From Geobacter sp. OR-1 (GTDB lineage Bacteria > Desulfobacterota > Desulfuromonadia > Geobacterales > DSM-12255): a stretch of 64,000 bases of DNA. The stretch lies in assembly GCF_000813145.1 (NCBI RefSeq), contig NZ_BAZF01000012.1, positions 1-64,000 of the forward strand. The letters are read 5' to 3'. The notes beneath the pieces are model-generated. The model did not search any database. It had not been told where the DNA came from and saw only the letters and a list, made by a program, of their open reading frames with translations. Below are positions 42,769-52,334 of this stretch, one piece after another (positions within the stretch are counted from its first letter, which is position 1; each line of letters opens with the position of its first letter). A program made the position numbers and the translations under genes.

Positions 42769-43338
42769 ATGAAGAAATCATTGGGAGCAAAAACTCTGCT
42801 TTTCCCGACTCCAGTTCTTATGGTCGGCACTTACGACCAGAACGGCAAGCCAAACCTGATGAACGCCGCCTGGGGTGGCATCTGCTGCTCACAACCGCCA
42901 TGCGTAGCCGTATCCTTGCGCAAGGCTACCTACTCGTACAATTGTATCGTTGAGCGTAAGGCGTTCACCGTCGGCATCGCCTGCGAACGTAAAATGGCCG
43001 AGGCGGATTACTGCGGCATCTACTCCGGCCGGGAAGGGGACAAGTTCGCCGCCACCAGACTTACCCCGGTGAGAAGCTCTCTTGTGGACGCCCCCTATGC
43101 CGAGGAGTTTCCGGTCGTACTGGAGTGCCGCCTGCTGCACACTCTTGAGATTGGTCTGCATACCCAGTTCGTTGGCGAAATACTCGACGTCAAGGGGGAC
43201 GAGTCGGTGATAGGCGAGGACGGCCTGCTCAATATCTTGAAGATCCAACCGCTTATCTTCGACACATCCCGCAAGGGGTATCACAGTGTCGGCCCCTGCG
43301 TCGGTCAGGCGTTTTCCATCGGGAAAGAGCTCAAGTAG
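42769..43338 (+). CDS. Flavin reductase-like protein
   Basis: 189 residues, SD GGAGG before the ATG. The flavin reductase/FMN-binding split barrel has [27 protein letters not shown], then [19 protein letters not shown]. Such proteins reduce or carry FMN for partner oxygenases or for iron reduction. Next genes follow with 1-2 base gaps. Confidence 0.9.
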   Translation: MKKSLGAKTLLFPTPVLMVGTYDQNGKPNLMNAAWGGICCSQPPCVAVSLRKATYSYNCIVERKAFTVGIACERKMAEADYCGIYSGREGDKFAATRLTPVRSSLVDAPYAEEFPVVLECRLLHTLEIGLHTQFVGEILDVKGDESVIGEDGLLNILKIQPLIFDTSRKGYHSVGPCVGQAFSIGKELK

Positions 43339-43535
43339 TGCGCACGGCAGAGGTGTCATCGCTGGACCGGGCGCTGGCCAGGGTGTGCGAGTTCTGCCCG
43401 GTTTGCCTCCATGCCCGGCACTACCAGGAAGGGATCGTGTTCAACTTCGTAAAGACCGTGGAACAGGGCATCTGCCCCTTCTGTCAGGCCTATGAACGAG
43501 TCCACGGCAGAAAGGCCCACGAGAGGAGGATGTAA
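43338..43535 (+). CDS. Small CxxC protein
   Basis: 65 residues from GTG 43338, which overlaps the flavin reductase stop by one base. Two CxxC pairs (CEFCPVC and CPFCQAY) suggest a zinc or redox site. No known family. Co-transcribed with its neighbours. Confidence 0.65.
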   Translation: MRTAEVSSLDRALARVCEFCPVCLHARHYQEGIVFNFVKTVEQGICPFCQAYERVHGRKAHERRM

Positions 43536-43537
43536 TA

Positions 43538-43828
43538 ATGCCAGCAGTGACCGTGGTAGCGCAACTGACCGTCCGGGAGGAAGCCATAGAATCGGTACAG
43601 GCCGAACTGCTCAAGCTGATTGATCCCACCCGGGCCGAGGAAGGGTGCATCGAATACCGTCTGCACCAGGATAACGACAACCCGTCACAGTTCATCTTCT
43701 ACGAGAACTGGGAGAACATGGCCTGTCTGGAGCGGCACATGAATTCAGATCACTTCAAGAGATACATCGCGGCGGTTGGCGACCAGGTTACGCACAAGGT
43801 CGTCCAGAAGCTGACAGAGATCTGCTGA
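43538..43828 (+). CDS. Antibiotic-biosynthesis-monooxygenase-like protein
   Basis: 96 residues, GGAGG before the ATG. ABM fold: VAQLTVREEAIESVQAELLKLIDPTRAEEGCIEYRLHQDNDNP, FYENWENMACLERHMNSDHFKRY. YgiN-like quinol monooxygenases share this pattern. Probably paired with the flavin reductase. Confidence 0.9.
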   Translation: MPAVTVVAQLTVREEAIESVQAELLKLIDPTRAEEGCIEYRLHQDNDNPSQFIFYENWENMACLERHMNSDHFKRYIAAVGDQVTHKVVQKLTEIC

Positions 43829-43832
43829 CTGT

Positions 43833-44318
43833 ATGGACCAGTCTATCTTTCTCTGGATACTCTGCGCCATCTGCACAGTTACCGGTCTGTCGGGCCTCCT
43901 TCTCCCCTTGATCCCCGGTGCGCCGATACTGTTCCTAGGGTTGCTGTTCGGTGCATGGGCGGATAACTTCCATTATGTCGGGATCTGGACCCTGCTGGTT
44001 CTTGCAGGCATGGCCGGGCTGACATACCTGGTCGAGTTCGCCGCATCGATCCTGGGGGTCAGGAAGTTCGGTGGATCGAAGCGGGCAATGACGGGTGCAG
44101 CCATCGGTGGTCTGGTCGGGCTGTTTCTGGGTATCCCTGGGATACTTCTCGGCCCTTTCATTGGTGCGGTGGTCGGGGAACTGTCGTTGCAGCGAAGCCT
44201 GGACGAGGCGAGCCGGGCTGGCTTAGGGACGGTAGTGGGATTGGCGATAGGCGTTGCCGGTAAGTTGGCGATCGGAATTGCCATGGTCGGACTGTTCCTG
44301 CTCAAGCGATTTATCTAG
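43833..44318 (+). CDS. DUF456 membrane protein
   Basis: 161 residues, four to five Gly-rich membrane helices (GLSGLLLPLIPGAPILFLGLLF, GAAIGGLVGLFLGIPGILLGPFIGAVVGE). Matches DUF456. Function unknown. Confidence 0.88.
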   Translation: MDQSIFLWILCAICTVTGLSGLLLPLIPGAPILFLGLLFGAWADNFHYVGIWTLLVLAGMAGLTYLVEFAASILGVRKFGGSKRAMTGAAIGGLVGLFLGIPGILLGPFIGAVVGELSLQRSLDEASRAGLGTVVGLAIGVAGKLAIGIAMVGLFLLKRFI

Positions 44319-44365
44319 TCAGGCAGTGACAGAATCTAATCAACACCCAAAGGAGATTTCTTACA

Positions 44366-45109
44366 TTGGATATTCCACGAATATTCAACATTACTGAGAG
44401 TGCTCACCGCATCCATAACCCATTCACACCCGAAAAACTCGCCACACTCGGCACGGCGCTGCGACTGGAGCCTGGAACCCGGATGCTTGACCTCGGCAGC
44501 GGTTCGGGGGAGATGCTGTGCACCTGGGCACGCAATCATGGCGTCATCGGCACCGGAATCGACATGAGCCAGCTGTTCATCGAGCAAGCGAAACTCCGTG
44601 CCGAAGCACTCGGCGTCGCTGATCGAGTCACGTTCATCCATGGCGACGCAGCGGGCTATGTCTCTGACAAGAACGTCGATGTGGCAGCCTGTGTCGGTGC
44701 CACCTGGATCGGTGGGGGAGTTGTCGGCACTATCGAGCTTCTGGCGCGGAGCCTGAGCCCCGGAGGGATCATCCTCGTCGGCGAGCCCTACTGGAGGCAG
44801 TTGCCGACGGAAGATATTGCCAAGGGGTGTCATGCCAACTCGATCTCCGACTTTCTCATGCTCCCGGAACTTCTCGCGTCTTTCGGCAATCTTGCTTACG
44901 ACGTCGTTGAAATGGTGCTGGCCGACCAGGACAGCTGGGACAGATACGAGGCGGCCAAGTGGCTCACCATGCGTCGATGGCTTGAAGCCAACCCCGCCGA
45001 CGAGTTCGTGGAAGAAGTTCGAGCCCAACTGACCTCGGAACCCGTACGCTATGCATCTTACACGCGTGAATACCTGGGCTGGGGTGTGTTCGCACTGATG
45101 CCGCGGTGA
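44366..45109 (+). CDS. SAM-dependent methyltransferase
   Basis: 247 residues from TTG 44366 (AAGGAG ten bases upstream). Motif I MLDLGSGSGEMLCTWA, GIDMSQLFIEQA, then VAACVGATWIGGG and GGIILVGEPYWR. Class I small-molecule methyltransferase. Substrate unknown. Confidence 0.88.
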   Translation: MDIPRIFNITESAHRIHNPFTPEKLATLGTALRLEPGTRMLDLGSGSGEMLCTWARNHGVIGTGIDMSQLFIEQAKLRAEALGVADRVTFIHGDAAGYVSDKNVDVAACVGATWIGGGVVGTIELLARSLSPGGIILVGEPYWRQLPTEDIAKGCHANSISDFLMLPELLASFGNLAYDVVEMVLADQDSWDRYEAAKWLTMRRWLEANPADEFVEEVRAQLTSEPVRYASYTREYLGWGVFALMPR

Positions 45110-45142
45110 TGAGGGGATTACCTGTCAGTTGGGGGATTCATT

Positions 45143-45808
45143 ATGTGTGGTCGTTTTACATCTCTCCTGACGCCTGAACTGCTGGCGGTCATCTATGAGA
45201 TCCATGCTAAGATCGACCTGCAGCCACGCTACAACATCGCACCCACCCAGGACATTTTGGTGGTGCGGGAAGATTCTGCCGGAGTACGATATCCCAGCTA
45301 TGTTCGCTGGGGGTTGATCCCCCACTGGGCGAAGGACAAGTCAATCGCAAGCAAGATGATCAACGCCCGAAGTGAAACCGTCCACGAGAAGCCCGCCTTC
45401 CGCCAAGCGATCCGCAGCAGGCGCTGTATCGTTCCGGCTTCGGGGTTTTTCGAGTGGTCCGCTACGCCTACAGGAAAATTTCCACACTACATAACCATGC
45501 GGGATGAATCACCATTTTCGTTCGCTGGGATATGGGAAACCTGGAAGGCATCCGATGGGAGTGACGCAGAGACCTGCACCATCCTGACCACATCGGCCAA
45601 TCCCCTGATGGCTACGATTCATGACCGGATGCCGGTGATTCTTCATCAGGGGGAATTTCGCCTCTGGCTGGATCCCACGGTTAATGACCCGCGTGAACTG
45701 CAGCGGCTTTATCAACCATACCCTGCGGAGTTGATGCAGGAGTGGCAGGTGTCTACTGCTGTCAACTCGCCACGCCATTCTGATCCCAACTGCATTGTTC
45801 CGACTTGA
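45143..45808 (+). CDS. SOS-response-associated peptidase (SRAP, YedK/HMCES-like)
   Basis: 221 residues. The catalytic Cys2 (MCGRF), Asn in PRYNIAPTQ, Glu in SGFFEW and His in TIHDRMPVIL are all kept. SRAP proteins form a thiazolidine crosslink to abasic sites in single-stranded DNA through Cys2 and protect them. No LexA-like palindrome was seen upstream. Confidence 0.95.
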   Translation: MCGRFTSLLTPELLAVIYEIHAKIDLQPRYNIAPTQDILVVREDSAGVRYPSYVRWGLIPHWAKDKSIASKMINARSETVHEKPAFRQAIRSRRCIVPASGFFEWSATPTGKFPHYITMRDESPFSFAGIWETWKASDGSDAETCTILTTSANPLMATIHDRMPVILHQGEFRLWLDPTVNDPRELQRLYQPYPAELMQEWQVSTAVNSPRHSDPNCIVPT

Positions 45809-45972
45809 AGTAACATTTGAAGTGACCGTACACTCCATTCACGTGATAATAACTGCACGACAATGATATTGAATTTATGGATAGGATTAGAAATATGGAC
45901 CTGAGATGCTCTATCTATTGACAATACAGAGGATAAGAGCTTAGATTTCGACTTGTGCTCATGGTCTATCAC

Positions 45973-46296
45973 ATGAAACTTATCTCAGTCATCATAATTG
46001 CCCTCTATCTAGTGCTCCCGGTAGCATGTCTGGCACATCCATGTTCATCGCTTGGGGAAATAGCCCACTTTGATGCGACGGTAGACATTGAGGTTGACCA
46101 GTCGGCTGAATGTCCAGTGAATCACGATGATGACGACTGCGAAACAACCTGTTGCTGTTCCGGGTATACCATCTCTTCCACTTTCCCCGAAATATCATCG
46201 CCAGTTAGCATTGTCGATAACTCACCTCACGAACCGTATCTTGCCCTCCCCAATATCATTGACAGGATATTTGTCCCTCCGCAGAACTTTGCCTGA
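45973..46296 (+). CDS. Small exported Cys/His/Asp-rich protein
   Basis: 107 residues from ATG 45973; ribosome-binding site weak, and starts at 45955 (GTG) or 45961 are possible. Signal peptide LISVIIIALYLVLPVACLA, then HPCSS, CPVNHDDDDCETTCCCS. Such clusters are typical of small periplasmic metal-binding proteins. First gene of a probable metal cluster. Confidence 0.65.
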   Translation: MKLISVIIIALYLVLPVACLAHPCSSLGEIAHFDATVDIEVDQSAECPVNHDDDDCETTCCCSGYTISSTFPEISSPVSIVDNSPHEPYLALPNIIDRIFVPPQNFA

Positions 46297-46341
46297 CCAA
46301 TAATAATCGAATATTACCGATTCCAAAGGTACCGAATCGCT

Positions 46342-46572
46342 ATGAACGGATGGTCGCTGAAAAATCTGAAGCGGCTGATTGTGGCGGTTATCGGCATGAC
46401 AGTCCTTGTCATAGGCATTGCCATGATTGTCCTGCCGGGGCCAGCCATCATTGTCATACCAGTCGCACTGGGCATCCTGGCAACCGAGTTTGCCTGGGCA
46501 AGAATAGCATTGCATCGAGTACGCGAGCATATCCAACGACTGAATAACAATAAAAAGGAGAAATCACCATGA
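46342..46572 (+). CDS. PGPGW-type small membrane protein
   Basis: 76 residues, two helices with the LPGPAIIVIPVALGIL signature of the PGPGW family. Overlaps the next gene by 4 bp. Function unknown. Confidence 0.8.
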   Translation: MNGWSLKNLKRLIVAVIGMTVLVIGIAMIVLPGPAIIVIPVALGILATEFAWARIALHRVREHIQRLNNNKKEKSP

Positions 46573-46880
46573 AATGTCCCAGATGCGCAGGAGTAGACCT
46601 GAAACTCGCCGACCGCCAGGGGGTAGAGATAGATTATTGCCCGGAATGTCGTGGTATCTGGCTTGACCGGGGAGAACTGGACAAGATAATCGAGCGTTCG
46701 TATGCACCACAGCAGCCGGCGTACACGCAACCTGAACCGCCACCTGCCTATCAACCGCACTATCAGCAGCCTTACCCGCAGCATCACGACAAACACCACG
46801 ACAAGCACGGCTACGGTCACGGTAGTCATCATGGCGGCCATCACGGCAGGAAGTCATGGCTTGCGGAACTGTTCGACTAG
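46569..46880 (+). CDS. zf-TFIIB zinc-ribbon protein with His-rich tail
   Basis: 103 residues. CPRC (3-6) and CPEC (24-27) form the zf-TFIIB ribbon followed by RGIWLDRGELDKII. The tail is Pro/Tyr/His/Gly-rich (HHDKHHDKHGYGHGSHHGG), a likely metal-binding stretch. AAGGAG before the ATG. Confidence 0.9.
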   Translation: MKCPRCAGVDLKLADRQGVEIDYCPECRGIWLDRGELDKIIERSYAPQQPAYTQPEPPPAYQPHYQQPYPQHHDKHHDKHGYGHGSHHGGHHGRKSWLAELFD

Positions 46881-46893
46881 GAGAAGCTACTTC

Positions 46894-47439
46894 ATGAAAC
46901 CTTTTATCGTAATTGCATGTGCCGTTCTGTTAATGGCACTATCCGGCTGTTCATCTGAGAAACCGCCGGAACCACAGAAAATACAGGCATTCGTGCTTTC
47001 CCTTGCCGACAAGGAGAAACTGGTGTCGTTCCAGAAAGAGGTTCTCAATATCGAGAACCTTACCGACAAAGCCCTGAATGTCGCTACTGAGGAGCTTAAG
47101 ACGGTTCTAAAGGGTGGAGAGATTTCCATCAATCTCCCTTCCATCATCGACAGGGCAAAAAATGAAAGCCTGAAGGCCGGTGAAGCACTGGCTAAGAAGG
47201 CAATCCCCGAATCATTGCCCCCTGAAGCGAAGAAACTGCTCAACGAGTCCAAGGCCGGCTTTATCGCTTCGTACAAGGCATACGCGGAATCGTTCGATGC
47301 AATCAGGAGTTTCACAACAGACAAGAATCCGATGACCTTGCTGGAATACCGGAAGAAAAATGCCGAGGCTCAGGAACAGCTCAAGGGAGCTACCGAAAAG
47401 CTGAAGCAGATAATGACCGCCGCCGGAGTAACGAAATGA
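46894..47439 (+). CDS. Lipoprotein of unknown function
   Basis: 181 residues from ATG 46894 (AGGAG upstream). Lipobox LLMALSGC. The mature part is helical and Lys/Glu-rich. Overlaps the CDF gene by 4 bp, so translation is coupled. Probably a membrane-attached accessory to the transporter. Confidence 0.8.
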   Translation: MKPFIVIACAVLLMALSGCSSEKPPEPQKIQAFVLSLADKEKLVSFQKEVLNIENLTDKALNVATEELKTVLKGGEISINLPSIIDRAKNESLKAGEALAKKAIPESLPPEAKKLLNESKAGFIASYKAYAESFDAIRSFTTDKNPMTLLEYRKKNAEAQEQLKGATEKLKQIMTAAGVTK

Positions 47440-48371
47440 TGCAGTCACTTGAAGTACAACAGGCAAAATCAAAGGCAGCACTTTTTTCGATTGTCTCGAA
47501 CAGTATCCTCATCGTCCTCAAGCTGATTGTCGGCATCATGATGCAGTCGGTCAGCGTTATCTCCGAGGCGGTCCATTCCGGTCTCGACCTGGTAGCGGCA
47601 ATCATTGCCTGGTTCTCGGTAAGGGAATCAGGCAAGCCTGCCGACGATGAGCATCGATTCGGGCACGGTAAAATCGAGAACGTGGCGGGAACCATCGAAG
47701 CGGTACTGATATTCGGTGCCGCCTTCTATATCATCTGGGAGGCTGGGCACAAACTCAAATCAGGCGTTATCGAAGTCGAAAGCCTTGGATTGGGTGCACT
47801 GGTCATGCTGGTGTCGGCAGTGGCGAACTACTTCGTCTCCCGCTATCTGCTCAATGTGGCTATAAAGACCGATTCCGTTGCTCTCGAAGCTGATGCGATG
47901 CACCTGAGAACCGATGTCTACACCTCAGTTGGCGTTCTCGGCGGACTCATAGCAATCAAACTAACCGGCATCGCCATGCTCGACCCTATCATCGCCATTG
48001 TCGTGGCGCTCATGATTATCAAGGCTGCCTGGGACCTGACAAAGACGGCATTCTTCCATATTCTCGACGTTAAGCTGCCGGATGACGAAGAAGCTGTAAT
48101 CCATGATGTAATGGGGAACTATTCAGGAAAGTACATTGAGTATCACAAGCTCAGAACCCGCAAGTCAGGACATATCAGGCATATCGACATGCACCTGGTG
48201 GTGCCGAAACAGATGACGGTTGAGGCTGGTCATACGCTCACACACGAGATTATCTCCGATATCGATAAAGCCCTGGCACACAGTCATATCCTGGTCCATA
48301 TCGAACCCTGCCCAGGAGGATGTGATGCGTGTGTGGTTGAATGCCCGAAACTCAAAATCGCTGTGGCTTAG
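47436..48371 (+). CDS. Cation diffusion facilitator transporter
   Basis: 311 residues, about six membrane helices. Metal site 1 SEAVHSGLDL (His-x3-Asp) and site 2 EADAMHLRTDVYTS (His-x3-Asp). A C-terminal ferredoxin-like domain ends with a cysteine-rich tail, CPGGCDACVVECP. Exports Zn, Fe, Co or Mn in exchange for protons; metal not assignable. Last gene of the metal cluster. Confidence 0.95.
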   Translation: MMQSLEVQQAKSKAALFSIVSNSILIVLKLIVGIMMQSVSVISEAVHSGLDLVAAIIAWFSVRESGKPADDEHRFGHGKIENVAGTIEAVLIFGAAFYIIWEAGHKLKSGVIEVESLGLGALVMLVSAVANYFVSRYLLNVAIKTDSVALEADAMHLRTDVYTSVGVLGGLIAIKLTGIAMLDPIIAIVVALMIIKAAWDLTKTAFFHILDVKLPDDEEAVIHDVMGNYSGKYIEYHKLRTRKSGHIRHIDMHLVVPKQMTVEAGHTLTHEIISDIDKALAHSHILVHIEPCPGGCDACVVECPKLKIAVA

Positions 48372-48474
48372 CGATAAATTTCAGCCTTAGCTGTATACAG
48401 TTGATTTTTCATCTGGCCGTACTTACATTGAAAATAGATGTCCAACATACATAATCACGTAAGGAGTCGATAGC

Positions 48475-49155
48475 ATGTCCATACCTTCCTCACCACGCAG
48501 CAGTTCGTACCAGACCATTGAAGTAACCCAGAGCAACACCATGGGAGCCGTCTATGGATGGATGGCTGCCGGCTTGGCGCTCACTGCCATTGTCTCGATG
48601 GCGGTCGTGAGTTCTCCCGCATTGCTGAACATGCTGTACGGCAACAGGATGATGTTTTTCGGGCTGATGATTGTGGAGTTGGGGTTGGTCTTCGCGATCA
48701 GCGGTTTTGCCGTCAGAATGGGAACAGTGACAGCTGCACCGCTCTTCCTGCTCTACTCTGCACTGAACGGGGTGACGATCTCCGGAATATTCCTCGTCTA
48801 TACCGGCCAGTCAATCACTTCCGCTTTTGTCACCACTGCCGGAACCTTTGGCGCCATGAGCGTCTATGGCCTTGTAACCAAGCGTGACCTTACATCTCTT
48901 GGCTCCTTCTGCTTTATGGGGCTTATCGGCATCGTCATAGCTTCAATCGTGAACATTTTCCTGCACTCCAACATGATGCAGTTTGTCATAAGCGGAATTG
49001 GCCTGATCGTCTTTATAGGACTAACCGCCTACGACACCCAGAAGCTCAAGGGGGTTCGGGGTGGCGCCGCAGTTGCCGGGGCCTTGGCCCTGTATCTCGA
49101 CTTCATCAACATCTTCCTGATGATGTTGCAGCTGTTCGGTGACCGGAGAGAGTAG
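48475..49155 (+). CDS. Bax inhibitor-1/YccA family membrane protein
   Basis: 226 residues, seven membrane helices. GWMAAGLALTAIVSM near the start, GVTISGIFLVYTGQSI mid-protein, and TAYDTQKLKG at the C-terminus are the family motifs. Probable pH- or calcium-linked leak/quality-control protein. AAGGAG eight bases before the ATG. Confidence 0.95.
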   Translation: MSIPSSPRSSSYQTIEVTQSNTMGAVYGWMAAGLALTAIVSMAVVSSPALLNMLYGNRMMFFGLMIVELGLVFAISGFAVRMGTVTAAPLFLLYSALNGVTISGIFLVYTGQSITSAFVTTAGTFGAMSVYGLVTKRDLTSLGSFCFMGLIGIVIASIVNIFLHSNMMQFVISGIGLIVFIGLTAYDTQKLKGVRGGAAVAGALALYLDFINIFLMMLQLFGDRRE

Positions 49156-49164
49156 GAAAGGGAG

Positions 49165-49500
49165 TTGTTCACCACATTTTTCCTGATGACGCTTGTCTCC
49201 ATCCTGCTGCTGCCAGCCTGTATCTGGCTGTATGCTTTGGCGGATGTACTGATAAACGAGTTCCATAACTTTGGTGTCAAGTTGATCTGGTTGGTGTTGC
49301 TCTGCAGTTTCCCCCCAATTGCCACGATCTTTTACTACCTTATTGGAAGAAGCCAGAGGATAACCTTTCACAGGGCAGGCAAACCGGTAATGCTCGTGAT
49401 TCTGCTTGTCCCGGTCATTGCCATAACCGCCATCTACATGCTGTACATTGGAGACTCTGCTCCTTACAGAGAGGTCATACCCAACACCATAACGATCTGA
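49165..49500 (+). CDS. PLDc_N-like small membrane protein
   Basis: 111 residues from TTG 49165, with AAAGGGAG adjacent. Three helices; the WLVLLCSFPPIATIFYYLIGR segment matches the PLDc_N motif. Function unknown. Confidence 0.65.
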   Translation: MFTTFFLMTLVSILLLPACIWLYALADVLINEFHNFGVKLIWLVLLCSFPPIATIFYYLIGRSQRITFHRAGKPVMLVILLVPVIAITAIYMLYIGDSAPYREVIPNTITI

Positions 49501-49532
49501 TTACCAAACAGATATCAACCAAGGAGTCTCTG

Positions 49533-50354
49533 ATGATCAACTTCAAAATCGACCAGCAGAAGTGCATTAAATGCGGCAGCTGTGTTGCCGATTGCCCGGC
49601 ACGCATCATCGCAATGGACGGAATCCCGTACATTGCTCCTGAAAAAGAAGTAGCATGTTATCGGTGCCAGCACTGTTTCTCCATCTGTCCTACTGGAGCC
49701 ATTTCCATCCTGGGGCTTGATCCCAAAAACAGTCAGACATTGACTGGAGCATTACCGGAAGCTGACCAGATGGAACTGCTCATCAAAGGGCGTCGTGCAG
49801 TCAGGCAATACAAGCCCGAGAATCTGGAACCGGAACTTCTCCAGCGGCTGTTGAACGTCGCATGTTATGCCCCATCCGGCCTGAACGCCCGTCAGGTGCA
49901 TTTCACACTAGTCGATGAGCGGGAGAAACTGGCCAAACTTCGCGATGACGTTATGACTGGTTTGGGAAAACTGATCAAAGGAAACGGATTGCCGCCCGGA
50001 TTGGAGTTCTTTGCCGACTTTTACCGTGCCTGGGAAGAGCATGGGGTGGACATCCTCTTCCGGGGAGCCCCACATTTCCTGGTCGTTTCTGCACCAAAGG
50101 GCATTGTTTCCCCGGTTGAGGATTGCCTGATCGCCCTGACCACGTTTGAGCTGTTCGCACAGACGCTTGGCGTGGGAACCGTCTGGGATGGCTTGGCAAA
50201 GCTGGCCATCAACGATCTGCTGCCGGAATTCCGCACCCGGCTCGGGATACCAGAAGACCATGTTGTAGGTTATGCCATGGCATTCGGCAAACCGGAAGTG
50301 ACCTATGCCAGAACAGCACAGCACAAACCGGCAGCAGTGCATCGGGTGGCGTAG
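49533..50354 (+). CDS. Ferredoxin-nitroreductase fusion
   Basis: 273 residues, SD AAGGAG. Two Cys4 clusters (C-x2-C-x2-C-x3-C at 11-21 and 42-52) form a 2[4Fe-4S] ferredoxin; then a nitroreductase domain starting RRAVRQYKPENLEPE, with YAPSGLNARQ and GTVWDGLAKLA. Reduces nitro compounds or quinones with electrons delivered through the cluster. Common in anaerobes. Confidence 0.95.
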   Translation: MINFKIDQQKCIKCGSCVADCPARIIAMDGIPYIAPEKEVACYRCQHCFSICPTGAISILGLDPKNSQTLTGALPEADQMELLIKGRRAVRQYKPENLEPELLQRLLNVACYAPSGLNARQVHFTLVDEREKLAKLRDDVMTGLGKLIKGNGLPPGLEFFADFYRAWEEHGVDILFRGAPHFLVVSAPKGIVSPVEDCLIALTTFELFAQTLGVGTVWDGLAKLAINDLLPEFRTRLGIPEDHVVGYAMAFGKPEVTYARTAQHKPAAVHRVA

Positions 50355-50369
50355 GGGTAACCGGCCAGT

Positions 50370-50627
50370 ATGAGCCATGACACGTTTAACCCCTGCATCG
50401 AGTCATTCGGTGACCCCGGCGAACTTTTGGAACTGGCAACTGCAAGGATGCCATTCGGGAAATATCAGGGTAGTCTGCTGATTGATCTTCCCGAACCATA
50501 CGTCGTCTGGTTCGCCAATAACGGGTTTCCGGACGGGAAACTGGGAATGATGCTGCAAACAGTGCACACCATCAAGGTTAACGGGCTGGAATATCTCTTT
50601 GAGCCGTTGCGGAAATGGAAGGGATAA
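50370..50627 (+). CDS. DUF3820 protein
   Basis: 85 residues; MPFGKYQGSLLIDLPEPYVVWFANNGFPDGKLG is the DUF3820 signature. Possibly a nucleic-acid-linked protein. Follows the nitroreductase by 15 bases. Confidence 0.85.
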   Translation: MSHDTFNPCIESFGDPGELLELATARMPFGKYQGSLLIDLPEPYVVWFANNGFPDGKLGMMLQTVHTIKVNGLEYLFEPLRKWKG

Positions 50628-51002
50628 CGAGGCAGGTGTCAGGAATCAATACAATTTCAAATTGTACTCTTCTAAAAAAATAAAAACAGACTGTTTTTTT
50701 CAGGCACGATTTGGGTATAGTGAAATCAAGGTTGCGCAACCTGAAAGAGATACACGCAGTAGAAGGAGAAAAATAGAAGCAGAAGTTCCAGACAGAAATA
50801 AACATCAATGGAGGAACGAACCGAATGACTGAGGACACTCCGCCTGGCTGTTAATGGAACATACGCTGTAGTATCCAGGCTTTCGTAAACGCCTGTTACC
50901 CATGAAATGGGAGAATTGATGAACAGAGGCCCGCGCTACACGTGCGGGCCTTTCAAATTTCTGCCTCCAGATTATGTGAGGTACCTCAACGTGGATTCGA
51001 TT
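50628..51002. other. Intergenic region with hairpin
   Basis: About 375 bases between convergent genes; no gene seen. A strong hairpin AGGCCCGC (50927-50934) with GCGGGCCT (50944-50951) precedes TTTC on the plus strand and may end transcription from both sides. The AT-rich part near 50680-50700 has AAAACA/TGTTTT arms. Confidence 0.55.
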
Positions 51003-51716
51003 TCAGATGCCGCAATGTTGAATCCTTTTCTGTTGTGGACTACAATTCCCAGATATCCCTTTGTTGATACCTACAGCCTGCCCGTCCTGCTGGCCCTGCG
51101 AATAGGCATGACTGTCAATGTAGCTTCGGCGGCCGTGAAATGTTCTCATTGGTCCCATGTCAGACATCGCCTTTTTGATCAACCCTTCCTTGATCGGCAC
51201 CAGTGCTCCCGGTGTAATGGGAGTCTGAATCTTCTGTTCGCGTAATCTTCCCGTTATGGTAGACACTGCTCCCAGATAGTAAGACTGTCGCATCAGTTCG
51301 CGATGGCGGTTGGTGTGGCGATCGCTGGAATTTATCTTCATGAAACTGCTGCAGAGCCGACGCAAGGTTTTGTCCAAATAGGAAAAGGTATAAGCAGCAA
51401 CCTGAACATCAGCGCCTACCCCAATGAATGTCATCCTCCCTGTCGCCGGGTGATGGACAGCCTGGCAGTCGAACGCGGTGCATACACCGGCAGAAAGATT
51501 ACGTACCCACTTGGGTAGGGTCTTTGATACCTGAGCTTCGACCTTATCAGCTGACTGCGGTTTCTGCTCCGACTCGATATCTGCCATTGCTAGGTTGTGC
51601 TCTGAGAGCAGGCGTTGTGCATGACTTGCTGCAAGAGCAGCTTCATGTTCGTTGCTGGAGTTGGCTAGGGCCAGCAGTTTTCTGATCTTCTCGATGACAG
51701 GGTTTTCGATAGACAT
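51003..51716 (-). CDS. DUF2786 protein
   Basis: 237 residues from ATG 51716 (GGAG seven bases upstream). The N-terminal KIRKLLALANSSNEHEAALAASHAQRLLSEHNL helix pair is diagnostic of DUF2786, followed by a domain ending in SYIDSHAYSQGQQDGQ. Function unknown; found in phages and bacteria. Confidence 0.9.
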   Translation of the reverse strand: MSIENPVIEKIRKLLALANSSNEHEAALAASHAQRLLSEHNLAMADIESEQKPQSADKVEAQVSKTLPKWVRNLSAGVCTAFDCQAVHHPATGRMTFIGVGADVQVAAYTFSYLDKTLRRLCSSFMKINSSDRHTNRHRELMRQSYYLGAVSTITGRLREQKIQTPITPGALVPIKEGLIKKAMSDMGPMRTFHGRRSYIDSHAYSQGQQDGQAVGINKGISGNCSPQQKRIQHCGI

Positions 51717-51992
51717 ACAATTCTCCATTGCTGTTTTGGCATGGTGAGAAGGTATTTGCAATGGTTCTCATCATCTGCCCAGTAAAATCCATCGCTTCAG
51801 ACTTGGGGAATAGCCAGTGCTTTTCAGAAAACACAATAACTCAAATGCGGTGTCGGTGGGATCATTTAAGGAGTTCAATTAACGGCTATTCCTTTTGTAA
51901 CGCAGGCATCTATCTGTAATTGCGATGGTTATTTTTTGGCATGTTAGATGCGATATGCGTGTTAGAGGCTAATCACAATGGAGGGAGTCAAC

Positions 51993-52289
51993 ATGAAAAA
52001 GACAATTTCCACTATAATAGCAATAGGACTTGTTTCAAGCATGCTCGTCAACACTGCTTATGCCGGTCATAATGACGGTGGAATCAATCCAGCCTGGATT
52101 CCGGTAGCAATCTTTTCAACGATAGCTGCAGTGGCAATTGCGCAATCACCGCCTGTAGTGCATGAACGACGGATAATCTATGAGCCGGTCCGAGAAGTCA
52201 GATATGTGGAACCCCGGCATCATCGACACTCGCATTATTATGAGCATGACCGTGAATTTGAAGGTCATCGGCACCAAGAGTACCGCTAG
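51993..52289 (+). CDS. Exported His/Arg-rich protein
   Basis: 98 residues from ATG 51993 (GGAGG nine bases upstream). Signal peptide (TIIAIGLVSSMLVNTAYAG). A second hydrophobic helix, then RHHRHSHYYEHDREFEGHRHQ. Metal binding is plausible. Confidence 0.75.
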   Translation: MKKTISTIIAIGLVSSMLVNTAYAGHNDGGINPAWIPVAIFSTIAAVAIAQSPPVVHERRIIYEPVREVRYVEPRHHRHSHYYEHDREFEGHRHQEYR

Positions 52290-52334
52290 TTCCGAATGCA
52301 TGCCTGATTGCAGGGATGTTTTCCCCTGGCAAAC

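Noticed and set aside
42461-42790. 109-codon minus-strand frame over repeat copy B
   Set aside because: Crosses a hairpin repeat and the start of the flavin reductase gene; no homologous frame is preserved in copy A.
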